A program made the translations under genes and the position numbers. Source: Halomonas stenophila (lineage in GTDB: Bacteria; Pseudomonadota; Gammaproteobacteria; Pseudomonadales; Halomonadaceae). Taken from it: a stretch of 64,000 bases of DNA. This document shows positions 61,218 to 64,000 of this stretch, piece by piece; within the stretch, counting starts at the first letter, position 1; the number at the start of each line of letters is the position of its first letter. The notes under the pieces were generated by a model. That model was not told the DNA's origin, searched no databases, and saw only the letters and a program-made list of their open reading frames with translations. The DNA lies in contig NZ_JACHXR010000007.1 of the NCBI RefSeq assembly GCF_014192275.1, positions 62,001 to 126,000 on the forward strand. The letters are read 5' to 3'.

Positions 61218-62177
61218 ATGATCGATATGAAACGCTTCATGAGCGGCGGTGCGGCCATCCAGCCGATCTGGATCTTCGTCATCGCCATCACCGTCTTCTT
61301 CAGCGTCATGTCAGACTACTTCCTGTCGGTGGGCAATCTGACCAACATCCTCGTCCAGACCTCCACCATCGGGCTCATCGCCCTGGGCATGACCTACGTG
61401 ATGATCAACGGCAACATCGACCTCTCCGTGGGGGCGACCCTGGGACTGGCGGCGTCCCTCTCGGTGGGCCTGCAGGACCACGGCCTGGTGGTGGCAGTGC
61501 TCGCCGCCATCACTGCGGGCGTGGTGCTGGGTGCCCTCAACGGCCTGCTCGTCTGGAAGACCGGGGTCAACGCCTTCATCGTCACCCTGGGGGCGATGAT
61601 CGGGGTGCGAGGGTTGATCTTCGTCTACACCGAGGAACAGTCCTTCTACGCCAGCAACTTCGCCTTCTCCGACTTCGGTGCCAGTGCCATCGGCCCCATC
61701 CCCGTGCTGGCCATCATCTTCCTGGCCTGCACCCTGGTGATGCACCTGGTGCTCAAGAAGACCGGCCATGGCCGCAACACCTTCGCCGTGGGCGGCAACC
61801 CCGAAGCGGCCCTGGATGCCGGCATCCGCATCGGCCGCAACATGATGATCAACTTCATGATCGTCGGCTTCTTCGCGGCCCTGGCCGGTGTCCTGCTGGC
61901 CACCCAGATGGGGGCCTCGACACCCAACCTCGGCCGGGACTACGAGCTCTGGACGATCACCGCCGTGGTGCTCGGCGGTACCAAGCTCACCGGCGGCTTC
62001 GGCAGCATCACCGGCACTCTCGGGGGCGTGCTGGCCATCGGGATCCTGCGCAACGGCATGAACATGATGCAGGTGCCGGCCTTTTACGTGCTGGTCATCC
62101 TCGGTGTGATCCTTATCTCCGTGCTGATCATCGACCAGAAGATCAACGTCAAGTCTTCCAAGGGGGTGCAGGCATGA
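61218..62177 (+). CDS. ABC transporter permease (RbsC type), second of two
   Basis: 319 residues, about 9-10 membrane spans, related to the preceding permease (GNIDLSVGATLGLAASLSVG, VLGGTKLTGGFGSITGTLGG). ATG 61218 has AGGGTGA upstream; GTG 61209 is an alternative. It overlaps the ATPase gene by four bases (ATGA). Confidence 0.87.
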   Translation: MIDMKRFMSGGAAIQPIWIFVIAITVFFSVMSDYFLSVGNLTNILVQTSTIGLIALGMTYVMINGNIDLSVGATLGLAASLSVGLQDHGLVVAVLAAITAGVVLGALNGLLVWKTGVNAFIVTLGAMIGVRGLIFVYTEEQSFYASNFAFSDFGASAIGPIPVLAIIFLACTLVMHLVLKKTGHGRNTFAVGGNPEAALDAGIRIGRNMMINFMIVGFFAALAGVLLATQMGASTPNLGRDYELWTITAVVLGGTKLTGGFGSITGTLGGVLAIGILRNGMNMMQVPAFYVLVILGVILISVLIIDQKINVKSSKGVQA

Positions 62178-63757
62178 GCACCGCAGTCAGGACACAGACC
62201 CCGCGGACCCCTGGACGGGGGGAGACCCCGATCCTGTCGCTGGTCGATATCACCAAGAAATTCCCGGGAGTGATCGCGCTCAACAAGGTCAGCTTCGATG
62301 TCCGGGCAGGCGAGGTCCATGCCCTGCTCGGCGAGAACGGGGCCGGCAAGTCCACGCTGATGAAGGTACTGGCCGGCAAGCACAAGCCCAACGGCGGCCA
62401 GATCCTGCTCGAGGGGGAAGAGAAAGTCTTCGATACCCCCAAGCGGGCCAAGAAGAGTGGCATCGTGCTGATCCACCAGGAGCAGTCGCTGGTGCCGGAG
62501 ATGTCGGTGGCCGAGAACATCTTCCTGGGTAGCCTCCCCAAGAAATGGGGCAACTGGGTCGACTGGAAGACCCTGCACCGGGAAAGTACCGAGATTCTCG
62601 ATCGTCTCAAGTGTTCCTTCAGTTCGAAGGACATGGTGAGCGACCTCTCCATCGCCAAGAAGCAGATGGTCGAGATCGCCCGGGCGCTCGTCTTCACCCC
62701 CAAGATCGTGGTCTTCGATGAGCCGACGGCGTCGCTCACCGACCACGAGAAGCCGGTGCTCTACGACATCATCAATACGCTGCGAGAGCAGGGGGTGGGC
62801 ATCGTCTATATCTCCCACCGCATGGACGAGATCTTCCATCTCTCTCAACGGATCTCGGTGCTCAGGGACGGCGAGTACAACGGCACGGTGAACACCGCCG
62901 ATACCAACGAGGATGAGGTTACCAAGCTGATGATCGGCCGCAGCCTCGAACTCGATCATGCCAGCAAGCCGAAGGATTTCGGCGAGAACATGCTGGAGCT
63001 GCGGGGCCTCAGCGTCGACGGGGTGTTCGAGGATGTCAGCTTCAACGTCCGCAAGGGCGAGATCGTCGGCATGTACGGCCTGGTCGGGGCCGGGCGTTCC
63101 GAGGTGGCGGAAACCATCTTCGGCCTGCGCAAGCCTTGCTCGGGCGAGATACTGCTCGACGGCCACGTCGCCCAGTTGCGGTCTTCCCATGATGCGGTCG
63201 CCGAGGGGATCGCGCTGGTACCGGAGGATCGCAAGGACCAGGGGCTGATCCTCGGGATGAACTGTCGCGACAACATGACGCTCGCGGGCCTGCAAAGCGT
63301 TTCCTGGCGGGGGTTCATGAAGACCGCTGCCGAGAAGCGCGTCTACGACAAGTATCAGCAGGCGATGAAGATCAAGACGCCCAGCTGGCGACAGAAGGTC
63401 GGCAACCTGAGCGGCGGCAACCAGCAGAAGATCGTCATCGGCAAGTGGCTGCATACCCATCCCAAGCTGCTGATCCTCGACGAGCCCACCCGTGGCATCG
63501 ATGTCGGCTCCAAGGCGGAGATCCATGCGCTGATCAAGGAGCTGGCCAATACCGGCTATGCGGTCCTGGTGATCTCCTCGGAGATGCCCGAGGTGCTGGG
63601 CGTCAGCAATCGCATCATCGCCATGTACGACGGGCGAGTGACCGCCGAGTTCGACGGCGATGCCGTCTCCGAGGATGTGCTGGTGCAGGCCATCACCGGG
63701 CAGCCGGTGACGGGCCAGAGCGGTACCGGCTCGACGGCGGGTCATCCTGCCGCCTGA
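62174..63757 (+). CDS. ABC transporter ATP-binding protein with two nucleotide-binding domains (RbsA/MglA class)
   Basis: 527 residues. The N-terminal half has Walker A GENGAGKST, the degenerate signature (SDLSIAKKQMVEIARAL) usual for the class, and Walker B VVFDEPTASL. The C-terminal half has LSGGNQQK and LLILDEPTRGID, with a weaker Walker A region (GLVGAGRSE). This domain plan is that of CUT2 importers. The stop is 40 bases before the next gene. Confidence 0.9.
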   Translation: MSTAVRTQTPRTPGRGETPILSLVDITKKFPGVIALNKVSFDVRAGEVHALLGENGAGKSTLMKVLAGKHKPNGGQILLEGEEKVFDTPKRAKKSGIVLIHQEQSLVPEMSVAENIFLGSLPKKWGNWVDWKTLHRESTEILDRLKCSFSSKDMVSDLSIAKKQMVEIARALVFTPKIVVFDEPTASLTDHEKPVLYDIINTLREQGVGIVYISHRMDEIFHLSQRISVLRDGEYNGTVNTADTNEDEVTKLMIGRSLELDHASKPKDFGENMLELRGLSVDGVFEDVSFNVRKGEIVGMYGLVGAGRSEVAETIFGLRKPCSGEILLDGHVAQLRSSHDAVAEGIALVPEDRKDQGLILGMNCRDNMTLAGLQSVSWRGFMKTAAEKRVYDKYQQAMKIKTPSWRQKVGNLSGGNQQKIVIGKWLHTHPKLLILDEPTRGIDVGSKAEIHALIKELANTGYAVLVISSEMPEVLGVSNRIIAMYDGRVTAEFDGDAVSEDVLVQAITGQPVTGQSGTGSTAGHPAA

Positions 63758-63797
63758 CACCCACCTTGGCGTTCACCCAACCAACGAGGACAACATC

Positions 63798-64000
63798 ATG
63801 ATGCCATTCACCTACAATGGCTTGCCGTCGCGGGTCATCTTCGGCCAGGGCACCCTGGCCCAGGTGGCCGAGGAGGTCCGGTCGCTGGGCTGTTCGCGGG
63901 TCCTGGTACTCTCCACGCCTGAGCAGGAAGGCCAGGCCCGCCAGATACTGGTCCAGCTCGGCGAGCTGGGCGCCGACGTCTTCGCCGGGGCCAGGATGCA
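63798..64000 (+). CDS. Maleylacetate reductase (iron-containing alcohol dehydrogenase family), 3'-truncated by window
   Basis: The first 67 codons are in the window. MMPFTYNGLPSRVIFGQGTLAQVAEEV matches the N-terminus of maleylacetate reductases, which convert maleylacetate to 3-oxoadipate at the end of hydroxyquinol and chlorocatechol degradation. ACGAGGA precedes the double ATG. The catalytic His and metal ligands lie outside the window, so the call is provisional. It follows the ABC importer at 40 bases and is probably in the same operon. Confidence 0.75.
   Translation, partial: MMPFTYNGLPSRVIFGQGTLAQVAEEVRSLGCSRVLVLSTPEQEGQARQILVQLGELGADVFAGARM

Overview
The window is high-GC DNA (roughly two thirds G+C by eye) packed with proteobacterial genes. 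It fits a halophilic gammaproteobacterium of the Halomonas type. The reasons are an ectoine hydroxylase gene (ectD), the Pseudomonas-like order thrB / DUF2782 gene / polA, a FabY-type ketosynthase, and many importers for compatible or low-molecular-weight solutes. That assignment is inference from gene content; no rRNA or tRNA gene is visible. I saw no insertion sequence, prophage or CRISPR array.

Layout. (1) 1-2040: the C-terminal part of putA (P5C dehydrogenase) enters from the left and ends at a hairpin terminator. (2) 2.1-13.8 kb: one long polyol catabolic operon. It holds a SorC-type regulator, a mannitol/sorbitol ABC importer (mtlEFGK type), a HAD phosphatase, an SDR polyol dehydrogenase, a small P-loop sugar kinase, a mannitol 2-dehydrogenase, xylulokinase and transaldolase. 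Together these would import mannitol, sorbitol or arabitol, oxidise them to fructose or xylulose, phosphorylate these and pass them into the pentose-phosphate pool. (3) 13.9-15.7 kb: ectD with a near-perfect Shine-Dalgarno, then a fumarylacetoacetate-hydrolase family gene. (4) 15.7-22 kb: speA, thrB and a DUF2782 gene on the minus strand, polA on the plus strand. (5) 22-26.6 kb: a LysR regulator divergent from an NCS2 nucleobase permease, a COG0402-type deaminase and a TauE/SafE exporter. (6) 26.7-30.8 kb: ferric-iron ABC importer genes on alternating strands, with a Fur-like site and a convergent 114-bp overlap of two genes. (7) 30.9-34 kb: a TRAP transporter (dctMQP).

(8) 34-46.3 kb: mostly housekeeping and small genes: tmcA, pepD, a histidine-rich secreted protein, rmuC, dps, two tandem lipoproteins, a HIT protein, a second TauE family protein, an entericidin-like peptide, an acyl-CoA thioesterase, atoE and a MATE transporter. 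(9) 46.3-48.2 kb: a looser and partly AT-richer patch with a small secreted/membrane protein and a lone outer-membrane beta-barrel gene. (10) 48.2-55.6 kb: a ferredoxin, coaD, fabY, a TrmB-like methyltransferase, a LysR regulator divergent from a PACE plus SMR efflux pair, dacB and dgkA. (11) 55.7-58.8 kb: glnE. (12) 58.9-64 kb: a second sugar-type ABC importer (RbsB/RbsC/RbsA class) leading into a gene that starts like maleylacetate reductase and runs off the right edge. This suggests the importer serves aromatic (hydroxyquinol or resorcinol type) catabolism rather than a sugar.

A recurring design is a hairpin directly after each gene for a periplasmic binding protein that lies in an operon with its permeases (mtlE, dctP and the RbsB-like gene). 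This would let the binding protein be made in excess over the membrane subunits. Many genes are coupled by 1- to 8-base overlaps. Nothing here amounts to a wholly unknown defence or secretion system. The points most worth a second look are the aromatic-linked ABC importer, the FbpC tail overprinted on fbpB, the operator-like dyads before the solute-importer genes, the histidine-rich secreted protein, and the deaminase operon.
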